Assembly (NCBI GenBank): GCA_020052375.1
Contig: JAGVPG010000033.1
Span: forward strand, 1-64,000
Source of the DNA: Actinomycetota bacterium
Lineage (GTDB): Bacteria > Actinomycetota > JAHEXW01 > JAGVPG01
Direction: 5' to 3'
DNA: 64,000 bases
In this document: positions 1 through 7,881 of the stretch, in pieces
Position numbering within the stretch: the stretch's first letter is position 1
Layout: every line of letters starts with the position of its first letter
The notes under the pieces: generated by a model
Databases searched by the model: none
Seen by the model: only the letters and a program-made list of their open reading frames with translations
What the model was told of the DNA's origin: nothing
Program-made: the position numbers and the translations under genes

Positions 1-37
1 ACCCTAGTCGGACTTACGGTACAGGCGCTTGTTCGGG

Positions 38-95
38 GTGGTCAACTTTTCGGTTAGCGAAACCCCTCAAAGTGGTCAACATTTAGGTTAGCGAA
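38..95. repeat. Paired 24-bp direct repeats, possible transposon end
   Basis: Two 24-bp copies at 38-61 and 72-95 (34-bp period) differ at only two positions; both begin GTGGTCAAC and end GGTTAGCGAA. Repeated short motifs of this kind occur at the ends of IS21-like and related elements. No transposase is visible, so the element body, if any, lies upstream of the window. The assignment to an IS end is inference. Confidence 0.4.
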
Positions 96-103
96 CACAA
101 AAA

Positions 104-135
104 GGGGTCAGGTCTAGAATTGTCAATTCTGTAAC
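104..135 (+). repeat. Degenerate copy of the GGGGTCAGGTCTTGAATT repeat
   Basis: About 32 bp beginning GGGGTCAGGTCT and ending TTCTGTAAC. It is a diverged single arm of the perfect inverted repeat at 48101-48183. Other partial copies lie at 2174-2194 and 60290-60320. Confidence 0.6.
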
Positions 136-142
136 ACGGAAA

Positions 143-188
143 ACGACGTCCTTGTGAGGTCACCCTTAGGTGACCGAATCAATCCAGG
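143..188 (+). repeat. Dispersed palindromic repeat, GACGTC..TTGTGAGG family
   Basis: A 46-bp element with an internal hairpin (GGTCACC / GGTGACC) and the tail GAATCAATCCAGG. Close relatives lie at 39689-39735 and 46858-46902, where the hairpin arms differ but stay complementary (GGCCGCC / GGCGG[T/C]C). The arms covary, so the structure rather than the sequence is conserved. Positions 189-324 show no gene or clear signal. Confidence 0.65.
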
Positions 189-324
189 AAAAAGATAAGG
201 GAGTGAAGAATGACGTAGTTTACATGCATGGTTGCTGTTCACTTCTCGCCATCCTCACACATCTTCCGTAATCGGCACTTCCATACTCGAGTGTATTAGT
301 GCAAGAAAGTATGTTGATAATCTA

Positions 325-398
325 GTTAATATACGATAACCTATATGTAGTAAGTTAATAACAATAAACTATGCATAAATAGGTTAATGAACGTTAAG
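325..398. promoter_or_regulatory. Phased GTTAA repeats upstream of the toxin-antitoxin pair
   Basis: GTTAAT occurs at 325, 354 and 383 with an exact 29-bp spacing, and GTTAAG at 393. The stretch is strongly AT-rich and lies just before the HTH gene. Antitoxins of this kind usually repress their own promoter, so these are candidate operator sites. A weak TTGATA at 314 with TAACCT 17 bp further on could be the promoter. Confidence 0.35.
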
Positions 399-412
399 TA
401 TGGAGGAATCAA

Positions 413-664
413 ATGGACAAGAATCTTATCAGCACTAAAGAAGCAGCGGAAATACTTGGCATAAGTACAGTTGCTGTTTGGAAGCGCATTCAGAAGCGCC
501 AGATCCATGCGTTCAAAGTGGGACGGGCATATGTGGTCGATCGTCGGAGCCTGGGTAATATTTATCAGGAGATGTCGCTGGATGACAAGAAGCGGATAGA
601 CAAAGCCGTGGATAAGGTTGTTAAAGACTACGGTACCACTTTAAAAAGGCTTGGCAAAGAATGA
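413..664 (+). CDS. Excisionase-type HTH protein, probable antitoxin
   Basis: 83 aa. Residues 6-50 form an excisionase/MerR-like helix-turn-helix (STKEAAEILGIS, then KVGRAYVVDRRSL, the wing of helix_turn_helix_17 proteins). The remaining C-terminal helices are highly charged and could bind the toxin. The ATG follows a strong GGAGG. The stop overlaps the start of the Fic/Doc gene by 4 bp (ATGA), giving translational coupling typical of toxin-antitoxin operons. DNA binding is clear from the sequence; the antitoxin role is inferred from the partner gene. The phased GTTAA sites upstream suggest autoregulation. Confidence 0.75.
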   Translation: MDKNLISTKEAAEILGISTVAVWKRIQKRQIHAFKVGRAYVVDRRSLGNIYQEMSLDDKKRIDKAVDKVVKDYGTTLKRLGKE

Positions 665-1080
665 GAGAGATCAAGATCAGCGAGGTCGAGCATCTTGCTC
701 ATCGTCTTGCGCGGAAGCACTTATCATGGGACGAACCGATTCCTGACTTCTCTACCCGATATGCTGGGATACTTGAAAGCTGTCTCGCAACCGCTTTTCA
801 GACATATGGTAAGCGTTCACTATACAAGACACTGGATGATAAGGCTGCGATTATCTTCTATCTGATGATCAAGAACCACCCTCTTCTTAACGGTAACAAG
901 AGAGTTGCGGTGACGCCCCTCCTTGTTTTTCTCGTACTCAATGATAAATGGTTATCCGCATCTCCCGAAGAACTGTATCAGATAGCCGTCGAGGTCGCGG
1001 AAAGTAATCCGAGGTTCAAAGATGGAGTGGTTTCAGAGATCAAGAAATTCGTACGCAGATATTCCGTTCCGTTTGAATAA
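661..1080 (+). CDS. Fic/Doc family toxin
   Basis: 139 aa. The motif HPLLNGNKRVA near residue 78 matches the Fic/Doc signature. Lys in place of the second Gly (GNKR rather than GNGR) is characteristic of the Doc branch, whose founder phosphorylates EF-Tu, rather than of AMP-transferring Fic enzymes. Length and all-helical character fit stand-alone Doc. It is encoded directly behind, and overlapping, an HTH antitoxin candidate. Target and activity cannot be read from the sequence. The motif is intact, so the protein is probably functional. Confidence 0.8.
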   Translation: MREIKISEVEHLAHRLARKHLSWDEPIPDFSTRYAGILESCLATAFQTYGKRSLYKTLDDKAAIIFYLMIKNHPLLNGNKRVAVTPLLVFLVLNDKWLSASPEELYQIAVEVAESNPRFKDGVVSEIKKFVRRYSVPFE

Positions 1081-1129
1081 CATGGTCACCCAGGGCTTGT
1101 ATTTTAACATTTCGTGATTTATACCTAGT

Positions 1130-1447
1130 TTAGCCTAGAAGGAATTTGGTTATGAAACCCATGATTAAACCGCCAAGGACGCCGATGCCTACTATGGGAA
1201 CGTAAGCCCTGGAAATAATCGCTGAAGGTACGCTTAAGCCCGCGCCGAGAAACAATCCGGATAGAGCGGGGTGGACTCCCAGATCAACCAAAGGAACGAG
1301 GAGGCCGAGCATAAAACGTTCGATAAACGCCGCGGTCATCGCTTCCCATTTCTGCCTTGGTGTGTCGAACTTCATGGGGACCATAATTACGACGTCGATC
1401 ACACCGAACACGAGACCGAAAACGATTCCCAACCGTATTCTTGACAT
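1130..1447 (-). CDS. Small membrane protein, unknown function
   Basis: 105 aa from the ATG at 1447, which is preceded by GGAGG at good spacing; an upstream in-frame ATG would overlap the neighbouring gene. The protein is mostly hydrophobic, with about three membrane segments (starting IRLGIVFGLVFGVIDVVI, then VPLVDLGVHPALSGLFLG, then IVGIGVLGGLIMGFITKFLLG). I do not recognise a family. It lies 13 bp downstream of the 1461-1793 gene on the same strand and may be cotranscribed. Confidence 0.6.
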   Translation of the reverse strand: MSRIRLGIVFGLVFGVIDVVIMVPMKFDTPRQKWEAMTAAFIERFMLGLLVPLVDLGVHPALSGLFLGAGLSVPSAIISRAYVPIVGIGVLGGLIMGFITKFLLG

Positions 1448-1460
1448 AATGCCTCCTTCG

Positions 1461-1793
1461 TCAGTACTGGGTGCGAGCGGCGTAGTTGAAGCTGAGGAAA
1501 TAGTCCTTAAGGCTTTCATCGGTTGTGTGATAGGGATCTTCTCCTATGAAATAACCAACAAACACCTCTCTCGCCCTAGCAATTTCCTTAAGTCTTTTTC
1601 TATTCTTGGGATCAATAATAGTCAAATCGAAGAGTTCTAGCGCTCGTTCAAATGCTAGACGCGAATACTCACTATTGCCCTTGTTTTTCCAATTAATAGT
1701 GCGTATGACCTCGCTACCGACGTTTGCTAGCTGTTGGACCAGACTATAGGTATACCACCCTCCGGCTGCCAGTTCTTTGTGCTGTGCTCTCAT
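1461..1793 (-). CDS. Small helical protein paired with DUF5674 gene
   Basis: 110 aa, soluble and mainly helical. Visible landmarks are WYTYSLVQQLANVGSEVIR, RALELFDLTIIDPKNRKRL and a C-terminal DESLKDYFLSFNYAAR. The pattern resembles small uncharacterised proteins encoded beside putative nucleotidyltransferase or toxin-antitoxin genes, but I cannot name the family. Its start overlaps the end of the DUF5674 gene by 4 bp, so the two are almost certainly translated together. A HEPN-like helical toxin is one possibility; this is speculation from size and context. Confidence 0.6.
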   Translation of the reverse strand: MRAQHKELAAGGWYTYSLVQQLANVGSEVIRTINWKNKGNSEYSRLAFERALELFDLTIIDPKNRKRLKEIARAREVFVGYFIGEDPYHTTDESLKDYFLSFNYAARTQY

Positions 1794-2131
1794 CGTTCCA
1801 CAAGCTTCATAACGATATTCGTTATTCTTTCCCGAGTTTTCGGATCGTCTACATCGCGGGACATATTACCGAAAGCGGGTCGTAGATTGATCATAGAGTC
1901 AAACTCTATGAAGTCATCACCTTCGAGATCAGGATATAGGTTGATTCCCCATATGTCTTCTTGTTTAGAGCCGTCTTCTAATAGGCATGCTTCTTCGTCT
2001 GCATGAAGTTCCGCATCAACAGCCATTATTTCACGGTCCACATCGACGACGGCCTTAACAAAGTTACCAAATGTATTCTTTGCCATGACCCTTAAACCAT
2101 CGACGGAGATTTCTTTTTCAACGATTATCAT
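1790..2131 (-). CDS. DUF5674 family protein
   Basis: 113 aa. The N-terminal MIIVEKEISVDGL, the central VDREIMAVDAELHADEEA, the segment SKQEDIWGINLYPD and the C-terminal RPAFGNMSRDVDDPKTRE match DUF5674 proteins, which are small, scattered among bacteria and of unknown function. The family often sits in two-gene units with a second small gene, as here (4-bp overlap with 1461-1793). There is no Shine-Dalgarno; instead an extended -10 lies six bases before the ATG, predicting a leaderless transcript. Confidence 0.75.
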   Translation of the reverse strand: MIIVEKEISVDGLRVMAKNTFGNFVKAVVDVDREIMAVDAELHADEEACLLEDGSKQEDIWGINLYPDLEGDDFIEFDSMINLRPAFGNMSRDVDDPKTRERITNIVMKLVER

Positions 2132-2137
2132 GCAATC

Positions 2138-2146
2138 ATTCTACCA
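2138..2146 (-). promoter_or_regulatory. Extended -10 (TGGTAGAAT), leaderless promoter
   Basis: On the minus strand TGG-TAGAAT is followed by six bases and then the ATG of the DUF5674 gene. No ribosome-binding site fits in between, so transcription would start at or next to the start codon. Confidence 0.55.
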
Positions 2147-2173
2147 TTTCGGAATTGCAATAGAGTCCAGTCA

Positions 2174-2194
2174 TTGAATTATAAGTTCTGTAAC
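2174..2194 (+). repeat. Partial copy of the 35-bp repeat arm
   Basis: TTGAATTATAAGTTCTGTAAC, identical over this stretch to the left arm of the inverted repeat at 48101-48135, without the GGGGTCAGG end. Confidence 0.6.
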
Positions 2195-2207
2195 GTTAAT
2201 CACTTCA

Positions 2208-2216
2208 TGTTAGACT
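2208..2216 (+). promoter_or_regulatory. Extended -10 (TGTTAGACT), very short leader
   Basis: TGT-TAGACT lies nine bases before the ATG at 2226. No Shine-Dalgarno is present. This would give a leader of only two or three bases. Confidence 0.4.
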
Positions 2217-2225
2217 AGTCGTATC

Positions 2226-2663
2226 ATGAAACGTTTTGATTTCTGGCAGACATGGTTGTTTTGCGCATCGATAGTGATCGCGGTGTTTGGGCTGGCGATG
2301 GCTCTCTTTAGCAATACGCCCCTTTTTGCCTGGATGAACAATCAGATAGACCCTGTGTTCTGGAGTGCATCGGTTACTGATACAACAGCACTGATGTTCA
2401 GGAGCTGGATATATGGAGTACTAGGTGCGACAGTCCTTGGATGGGGCGTCACCTTGGCATTTATCGCCAGCTATCCGTTTAAGAAAAAAGAGAGGTGGTC
2501 GTGGCAGGCGATAGCTTGCGGGACTGCTTCCTGGTATGTCCTGGATACCTCGTTCTCTGTTTACTTCGGAGTCTATTTCAACGCGGCTTTGAATACGGTC
2601 CTACTTCTCAGTATCGCGCTACCGCTTATCATGACGCATAAAGAGTTCAAGACCAAAACATAG
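2226..2663 (+). CDS. Four-helix membrane protein, unknown function
   Basis: 145 aa with four predicted membrane segments (about residues 10-28, 60-82, 90-110 and 115-135) and short charged loops (PFKKKERWSW before the third). No catalytic motif is evident and I do not recognise the family. It stands alone between divergent and convergent neighbours. The stretch 2664-2895 after it holds only weak, uncharacteristic open frames. Confidence 0.6.
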   Translation: MKRFDFWQTWLFCASIVIAVFGLAMALFSNTPLFAWMNNQIDPVFWSASVTDTTALMFRSWIYGVLGATVLGWGVTLAFIASYPFKKKERWSWQAIACGTASWYVLDTSFSVYFGVYFNAALNTVLLLSIALPLIMTHKEFKTKT

Positions 2664-2895
2664 CATCGAGTGGTCGGCCGACCGGCCTATGCATTACTTT
2701 CAGCAACCGGGCTCACCGGGATGATCGCAGCAAGACTGCCGGAATTTGATTTTTCTCCACGTATTACTCATGATCAGGCGGATCTTCTTACCCAAGGGCA
2801 TAGGTTGTCTTATATTCTGCCAGAAGGTGCTGGGCTTTGGGTGTTCATGGTCATGCACAGACATGCCTTTCTCTTGTCATAAAAAATACAGCCGG

Positions 2896-3084
2896 TTATT
2901 TCTTAAATACAAGCACAAGGGCAAAAAGTGTAAAACCGACTCCAAAACCGATAAACATACCGGCTGGAACGTTATCGATTAAAAAACCGATACCAAAACC
3001 CAGAAACAGACCAGCCGGGATGAACAATGCTGCCGCTTGTTTTGAATCACCCTTCTTCTCCTCTTTAACATTTTTATCTGCCAT
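2896..3084 (-). CDS. Small two-helix membrane protein
   Basis: 62 aa. A charged N-terminus (MADKNVKEEKKGDSKQ) is followed by two glycine-rich membrane helices with a repeated pattern (IPAGLFLGFGIGFLI and VPAGMFIGFGVGFTLF), which suggests an internal duplication of a GFGxGF hairpin. GGAG six bases upstream supports the start. It lies 24 bp downstream of the lipoprotein at 3109-3507 on the same strand, so the two are probably cotranscribed. Function unknown. Confidence 0.6.
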   Translation of the reverse strand: MADKNVKEEKKGDSKQAAALFIPAGLFLGFGIGFLIDNVPAGMFIGFGVGFTLFALVLVFKK

Positions 3085-3108
3085 TGCGACTCCTATCTCT
3101 TGAACGTG

Positions 3109-3507
3109 TTATTTGTAGGTGACTTCGATCTTGTTGCTCTTGATGTCGGCGCCTCCGTTACCTTTCTTGGTCTCCGCACGGAACTCAGCTTTCTTCCCGG
3201 GTTCCAGCGATGAAGGCTTGGCTGCGACCTCTTGTTTGTCGACTTCGGCGTTATTGGCATCGAAGAAGGTCACTTTCACCTTGATTTCTGAGACTTTCCC
3301 GTCTGTGTTGTTTTGAAGCTCGCCTGTGACTTCGTAGAATCCGCCGCCATAGAAACCGGACGATTGGCTGATAACGTCAACATTACCTGCTTGCACACCC
3401 GTGTTCCCTGTAGATCCGGTTTCTGTGTCGGAAGACTTAGACGAACACCCGACAAATACAGTTAGAAGAAGTACGAAACACGAAAGAACTGTCATCCTTC
3501 TGATCAT
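3109..3507 (-). CDS. Lipoprotein with FxLyD-like domain
   Basis: 132 aa from the ATG at 3507, chosen because AGGAGG sits at good spacing before it. The signal peptide ends in a lipobox (LTVFVGC), followed by a Ser/Thr/Gly-rich linker. Residues from about 50 show the FxLyD-type immunoglobulin-like pattern (FYEVTGELQNNTDGKVSEIKVKVTF, written here in two parts: FYEVTGELQNNT and VSEIKVKVTFFDANNAEV). Such domains occur in surface lipoproteins of unknown role. Expected on the outer face of the cytoplasmic membrane. Confidence 0.7.
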   Translation of the reverse strand: MIRRMTVLSCFVLLLTVFVGCSSKSSDTETGSTGNTGVQAGNVDVISQSSGFYGGGFYEVTGELQNNTDGKVSEIKVKVTFFDANNAEVDKQEVAAKPSSLEPGKKAEFRAETKKGNGGADIKSNKIEVTYK

Positions 3508-3674
3508 TTTGCCTCCTCTTGACATGATCCCTCCTGTCGCAACCCTTGTTTATTAATCAGTAAATATCAAACGTGTAGTAAGCGCAATACGTAAGTTGCG
3601 GGAGCCGCGTTTTATTGAAATACTACAAACAGTGAAAAAATCATCACAAACATAGGCGAGACGAAAAGGAGGAC

Positions 3675-4697
3675 TTGGCAGACGTGAAAAAACAAAACAA
3701 GATCATTATTGCCGCTGTTGCAGGGGTATTGATTGCTCTGATCGCGGGTATTGCAGTGTGGTACTTTTATAACCAGAACAAAGAAGCAAAGGCCAAAAGC
3801 GCATATGAACAAAAGATCAAGAAAATCTGGATTGAAGTGATAAAAGACAGCGATGGCATAAAGAAGATCCTTGGCAATCCGGCCAAAGACAGCGATCTGC
3901 AGAAGCTCGACGACGACGCCCGGATCTTGGAAAAGTCCGTCAGACGGAAGATATCAGAGCTTAAGATGATCAAGGCTCCCAACGGTTATGATGAACCGGG
4001 GACTAAGCTCAAGAAAGGCTTAGACGCCTATGCCGTATACCTTGCTTATCTGCAGAACGATGTTCTATACAAAAGCATCGACAACATAAAGATCCCTGAG
4101 GACATCGATGAGGCTCAAAAATACGCTGATGTGGCTCGCGTAGATTTTGCCGCTTTTGACAATGCGTACGAGTTTATACAAGAAAGAGTAAGTGATGAGG
4201 TTTTCGACCTGTCTCAACTTAGGGATTACATCGATAACTGGCAGTCAAAAGCAGCCGAAGAGGCTGAGAAAAAAGCCGAGCAAGCGGCAGCGGCCGAAGC
4301 GGCTCAACGAGCCGCTTACGAAGCGTCGATAAAACAAGCCGCGGAAAAAACAGCCCAGGATTTCATAAACGGCCTGGCAGGTGTTTATCAATCGTCGCCG
4401 AACGATCTTTGGACAGGCGCGCAGCGTGTCGCCGATCAATATTGGACGACGGCGTCCATTAACAACTTCACCAATGACTACAAAAAGTATTTTGATAATG
4501 CGATGGGCCGTCCGACCTATACAGGCGGAAAAATAATTCAAAGTGAGAAGGTCAGCGATAGCAAGTTTAATGTATCGGCGGAGGAAGGAGAAAGGCTCGA
4601 CACAGCTCCGGGCAGCCCCGAAACCAAGTACCTGAACTACTTTATCGTAGAGAGAATCGGCTCCGGCTGGTTTATAACCAGCCACGGAAGAAAATAG
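3675..4697 (+). CDS. Membrane-anchored coiled-coil protein, unknown
   Basis: 340 aa from a TTG start behind AAGGAGG. One membrane anchor at residues 9-31 (IIIAAVAGVLIALIAGIAVW) is followed by an extracytoplasmic region. Residues 45-190 are helical; an Ala/Glu/Lys-rich coiled coil covers about 192-225 (EEAEKKAEQAAAAEAAQ). The C-terminal 100 residues form a compact domain ending WFITSHGRK, similar in layout to small NTF2-like or DUF4878-like folds. I do not recognise the family. It ends 9 bp before the ABC transporter genes and may be an accessory subunit. Confidence 0.6.
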   Translation: MADVKKQNKIIIAAVAGVLIALIAGIAVWYFYNQNKEAKAKSAYEQKIKKIWIEVIKDSDGIKKILGNPAKDSDLQKLDDDARILEKSVRRKISELKMIKAPNGYDEPGTKLKKGLDAYAVYLAYLQNDVLYKSIDNIKIPEDIDEAQKYADVARVDFAAFDNAYEFIQERVSDEVFDLSQLRDYIDNWQSKAAEEAEKKAEQAAAAEAAQRAAYEASIKQAAEKTAQDFINGLAGVYQSSPNDLWTGAQRVADQYWTTASINNFTNDYKKYFDNAMGRPTYTGGKIIQSEKVSDSKFNVSAEEGERLDTAPGSPETKYLNYFIVERIGSGWFITSHGRK

Positions 4698-4706
4698 GGG
4701 GCATAG

Positions 4707-5582
4707 ATGAACGTAATCGAGACGAAGAAGCTGACCAAGTATTATGGCAAATCAAGAGGTATCATCGAGGTAGACATCAACGTAGAAGACGGTGAGATCT
4801 ATGGGTTCATCGGCCCTAACGGCGCGGGCAAATCGACGACGATCCGGGTCCTCCTTTCATTGATCTACGCTACCAGCGGCACCGCCACGATATTCGGCAA
4901 AGACGTCGTCAAGTTCGGGCCGGAGATAAAGAAAGAGATCGGTTATCTGCCGGGCGAGGTCTTTTACTACGACACCATGCGGGTAAAGGACCTGCTGAAC
5001 TACTCCGCGAGTTTTTACAAAAAAGATTGCTCCAAGAGGATCAAGGAGCTTGCCGGGATCATGAGTCTGGAATTGGACAAGAGGATCGACGACCTTTCGT
5101 ATGGAAACAAGAAAAAAGTCGGAATAGTGCTGGGACTTCTGCATGAGCCAAAACTAATAATCCTGGATGAGCCCACCGGCGGTCTGGATCCCTTGATGCA
5201 ACAGACGTTCTTTAATCTGGTAAGGGAAGAGAACAAGAAAGGGGCAACGGTATTTCTCTCCTCTCATATTTTGAGCGAGGTCCAACGGCTCTGCGACAAG
5301 GTCGCTATCATCAAAGAGGGCAAGATCGTCAAGATCGAAAAGATGAGCGATCTGGCGCAAAGCAATTACAGCAAAATCAAGGTCGAATCCAAAGCCGCCA
5401 TACCCGAAGGATATTTCGATATGGCAGGTGTCAGCGGCCTGAAGACCGAAAATCATTCGACTACCTTTATGTTCAAAGGGGATATCAATTCTGTAACCAA
5501 GAAAATCGCAGCGTTGGATCTTGTAAGCTTATTTGTCGAAGAGCCGGACCTGGAAGATATCTTCTTGCACTACTACCAATAG
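4707..5582 (+). CDS. ABC transporter ATP-binding protein
   Basis: 291 aa. Walker A GPNGAGKST at about residue 37, Q-loop region after IGYLPGE, a signature-type stretch LSYGNKKKVGIVLGLL, Walker B KLIILDEPTGGLDP and switch His in FLSSHILSE. The signature deviates from LSGGQ (LSYGN), as is common in ABC-2 type drug and antibiotic exporters. It powers the two permeases encoded next. A C-terminal domain of about 80 residues follows the nucleotide-binding domain. Substrate unknown. Confidence 0.9.
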   Translation: MNVIETKKLTKYYGKSRGIIEVDINVEDGEIYGFIGPNGAGKSTTIRVLLSLIYATSGTATIFGKDVVKFGPEIKKEIGYLPGEVFYYDTMRVKDLLNYSASFYKKDCSKRIKELAGIMSLELDKRIDDLSYGNKKKVGIVLGLLHEPKLIILDEPTGGLDPLMQQTFFNLVREENKKGATVFLSSHILSEVQRLCDKVAIIKEGKIVKIEKMSDLAQSNYSKIKVESKAAIPEGYFDMAGVSGLKTENHSTTFMFKGDINSVTKKIAALDLVSLFVEEPDLEDIFLHYYQ

Positions 5583-5592
5583 GAGCTGCGCT

Positions 5593-6393
5593 ATGCTCAA
5601 TATGTACCTACACGAGTTGAAGCAATATCGCCGGATAACGATGATCTGGATCGTTTCGCTGGTAACGACAGCCGCGCTCTATATGGCCTTGTATCCGAGT
5701 TTTGCGCCGCAGTTGGACGCTATGAAGAAAATACTTGAAAACTATCCAAAAGTCCTACTGGATGCCCTCGGCGTCGGCCCGAACGTTTTTCTCTCATTCG
5801 CCGGTTTCTACTCGATCATAATGGCTTATATGATGCTGGCCATGTCCATCCAGGCGATGAACCTGGGCACAGGGATCGTTGCCAAGGAAGAGCACAGCCA
5901 TACCGCCGAGTTTCTGCTAGCCAAACCTGTTAACAGAACGCAGGTTCTGACTGCTAAACTACTGGCGGCCTTGACCATACTCCTGATAACTAACGCTTTC
6001 TTTATGGCCGCGATGTGGGCCGAAATCAATTTTTTAGCCGATATCTTGATAGCCGGAAAAATCTTCATCCTCATGACACTGACCTTGTTTATTGTCCAAC
6101 TATTCTTTTTGGGATTAGGCTTTCTGGTCTCCGTTACGGCGCCTAAAATAAGATCCGTTCTGTCGATCTCACTGTCTACGGTCTTCGTGTTCTACGTCAT
6201 CGGCGTTTTCGATTCGATAATCGGATCTAAAGCGGTCAGATATATTACTCCTTTCAAATTCTTCGACAATCAATACATAATCAACAACGGCTCGTATGAG
6301 CCTGCCTTCTTGGTTGTGGAAGCGGTTTTCCTGGCCGCGGCTTTTACGGCCGCCTATTATTTCTATCTAAAGCGTGATATCCGTACAACTTAG
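5593..6393 (+). CDS. ABC-2 type permease
   Basis: 266 aa. The start is the ATG at 5593 behind AGGAG; an earlier in-frame start would overlap the ATPase gene by 50 bp and has no binding site. Six membrane segments are visible. The cytoplasmic loop GIVAKEEHSHTAEFLLAKPV is the EExxxTxEFLxxxPV element typical of ABC-2 permeases of the NosY/bacitracin-export kind. It is paralogous to the next gene, so the transporter is probably a heterodimer. Confidence 0.85.
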   Translation: MLNMYLHELKQYRRITMIWIVSLVTTAALYMALYPSFAPQLDAMKKILENYPKVLLDALGVGPNVFLSFAGFYSIIMAYMMLAMSIQAMNLGTGIVAKEEHSHTAEFLLAKPVNRTQVLTAKLLAALTILLITNAFFMAAMWAEINFLADILIAGKIFILMTLTLFIVQLFFLGLGFLVSVTAPKIRSVLSISLSTVFVFYVIGVFDSIIGSKAVRYITPFKFFDNQYIINNGSYEPAFLVVEAVFLAAAFTAAYYFYLKRDIRTT

Positions 6394-6417
6394 GTTTTTC
6401 CTAAGGAGGCAAAAAGG

Positions 6418-7212
6418 ATGAACATATACTTGAGAGAACTTAAGGCTCGCCGCAAGTCCATAATTTTTTGGTCTATCGGATTGTTTCTCATGGACGCGGC
6501 AAGTATGAATAAATTTGCCGGCTTCGAAAAATCCGGCCAGGCCACCCAGGTGTTTGCCGCTTTCCCCAAGGGGTTGGCGAGGGCTTTTGGTTTAGGGAAT
6601 GTTGACATTAATACCGCCCTTGGCTGGTTTGCTATGGCGTTTATGTATTTGCTCGTCTTGGTCGCCATCCATGCCTCGCTCTTGGGCGCCGGAATCTTAG
6701 CCGAGGAGGAGCAAGATAAGACAGCCGAATTCCTCTACGCCAAACCGATCTCGCGGGCAAAGGTGGTTACGGAAAAACTCCTGGCGGCGCTGACTCTTAT
6801 CATCATCCTTAATATTGTCACGCTCCTGTCGTCGATTTCCATGGTCGCCGCGTTTAACAAAGGCGTTTCTCCAACTCAGGAGATCCTTCTGATGATGGCC
6901 GGGATGTTTGTGGTCCAGATAATCTTTATGGTCATCGGGAGCGCGGCGGCGGCTATCGTCAGGAAGCCGAAATATGCCGGGGCGGCCGCTTCCGCCATAA
7001 TGTTCGCTACTTTTTTTCTTTCGCTGTGGCTGGACATAACCGAGAAACTGCCCTGGCTGAAATATTTTACGCCGTTTAAGTATTTCGACGCCAAGATAAT
7101 CGCTAACCACGCGAAATTTGACTACGCCTTCATCGTGATCTCGATAGGCGTTATTATCGCGATGCTGACTATGACCTACGTCTCTTACAACGCACGGGAC
7201 CTGAAAATCTGA
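6418..7212 (+). CDS. ABC-2 type permease, second subunit
   Basis: 264 aa, preceded by AAGGAGG. The same architecture as its upstream paralogue, with the loop ILAEEEQDKTAEFLYAKPI and the shared start MNIYLRELKARRKS (compare LNMYLHELKQYRR). About six membrane segments. The C-terminal part (PWLKYFTPFKYFDAKII) matches the partner's YITPFKFFDNQYII, showing duplication of a common ancestor. Export substrate not identifiable. Confidence 0.85.
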   Translation: MNIYLRELKARRKSIIFWSIGLFLMDAASMNKFAGFEKSGQATQVFAAFPKGLARAFGLGNVDINTALGWFAMAFMYLLVLVAIHASLLGAGILAEEEQDKTAEFLYAKPISRAKVVTEKLLAALTLIIILNIVTLLSSISMVAAFNKGVSPTQEILLMMAGMFVVQIIFMVIGSAAAAIVRKPKYAGAAASAIMFATFFLSLWLDITEKLPWLKYFTPFKYFDAKIIANHAKFDYAFIVISIGVIIAMLTMTYVSYNARDLKI

Positions 7213-7218
7213 TAAACC

Positions 7219-7881
7219 ATGAGCAATCTTCTGTCGAGCATAATCCCGCTGTCGATCGGCGCCGCCTTCAGCCCGACTGTTTTGGCTTTTACACTAGTCC
7301 TTCTTGGCGGAAAGAAAGCGCCCCGGGCTCGCGCGGCTTTCATGATACTCGGTATGTTTATTATGCTGGTGTTTATCGCGCTGACCGCAGGTTCAGTGAG
7401 TCAGGCCGCTAAAAGCGAAGGGGTCAAACAGTTCCTCAAGTTGCTTGACATCGTATTTGCCCTGATGCTGTTTTATCTTGGAGTAAGAAGCCTGATAAAA
7501 AAGCCTTCGGAAGGGGCGTCGAGCTCACGTCTTATGGGACACAACAGGGGCGAGATCGGCCCTGTTCGTTTCATTCCGATAGGCTTTGCCGTCATGCTGA
7601 CGGACATATCTTCAATAGTGCTGTTCATCCCAGCGATTCGCGACATCGGCTTATCCTCGGTAGGCACACCGGCTAAGCTATTTGTAGCGGGCATCCCTTT
7701 CACAGCTGTTTTGATTCCCGCGCTGGTTCCGCTATTTGCGGATATGATCGCTCCCGTGACCGCCGGAGGGGCGATGAAGGCCATAAACACCTGGTTGGCC
7801 AGGCATAACCGTGTCGTAACTGGCGGGGTATCCTTTATATTCAGCGCGTTCCTTTTCTGGAGAGGCGTCTGGGGATCATAG
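7219..7881 (+). CDS. GAP (Sap/SfLAP) family membrane protein
   Basis: 220 aa with six membrane segments. The N-terminus (IIPLSIGAAFSPTVLAFTLV), the segment LFYLGVRSLIKKPS, the mid-part GFAVMLTDISSIVLFIPA and the C-terminal FIFSAFLFWRGV fit the GAP family, which includes the mycobacterial Sap/GAP proteins needed for export or addressing of surface glycolipids. It starts 6 bp after the second permease and abuts the next gene, so it belongs to the ABC operon. A role in lipid or glycolipid export together with the ABC transporter is inference. Confidence 0.6.
   Translation: MSNLLSSIIPLSIGAAFSPTVLAFTLVLLGGKKAPRARAAFMILGMFIMLVFIALTAGSVSQAAKSEGVKQFLKLLDIVFALMLFYLGVRSLIKKPSEGASSSRLMGHNRGEIGPVRFIPIGFAVMLTDISSIVLFIPAIRDIGLSSVGTPAKLFVAGIPFTAVLIPALVPLFADMIAPVTAGGAMKAINTWLARHNRVVTGGVSFIFSAFLFWRGVWGS

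Noticed and set aside
2670-2982. Open frames in three registers between the genes at 2226 and 2896
   Set aside because: No ribosome-binding site, atypical residue composition and no conserved pattern. At best a decayed gene; not enough to call.
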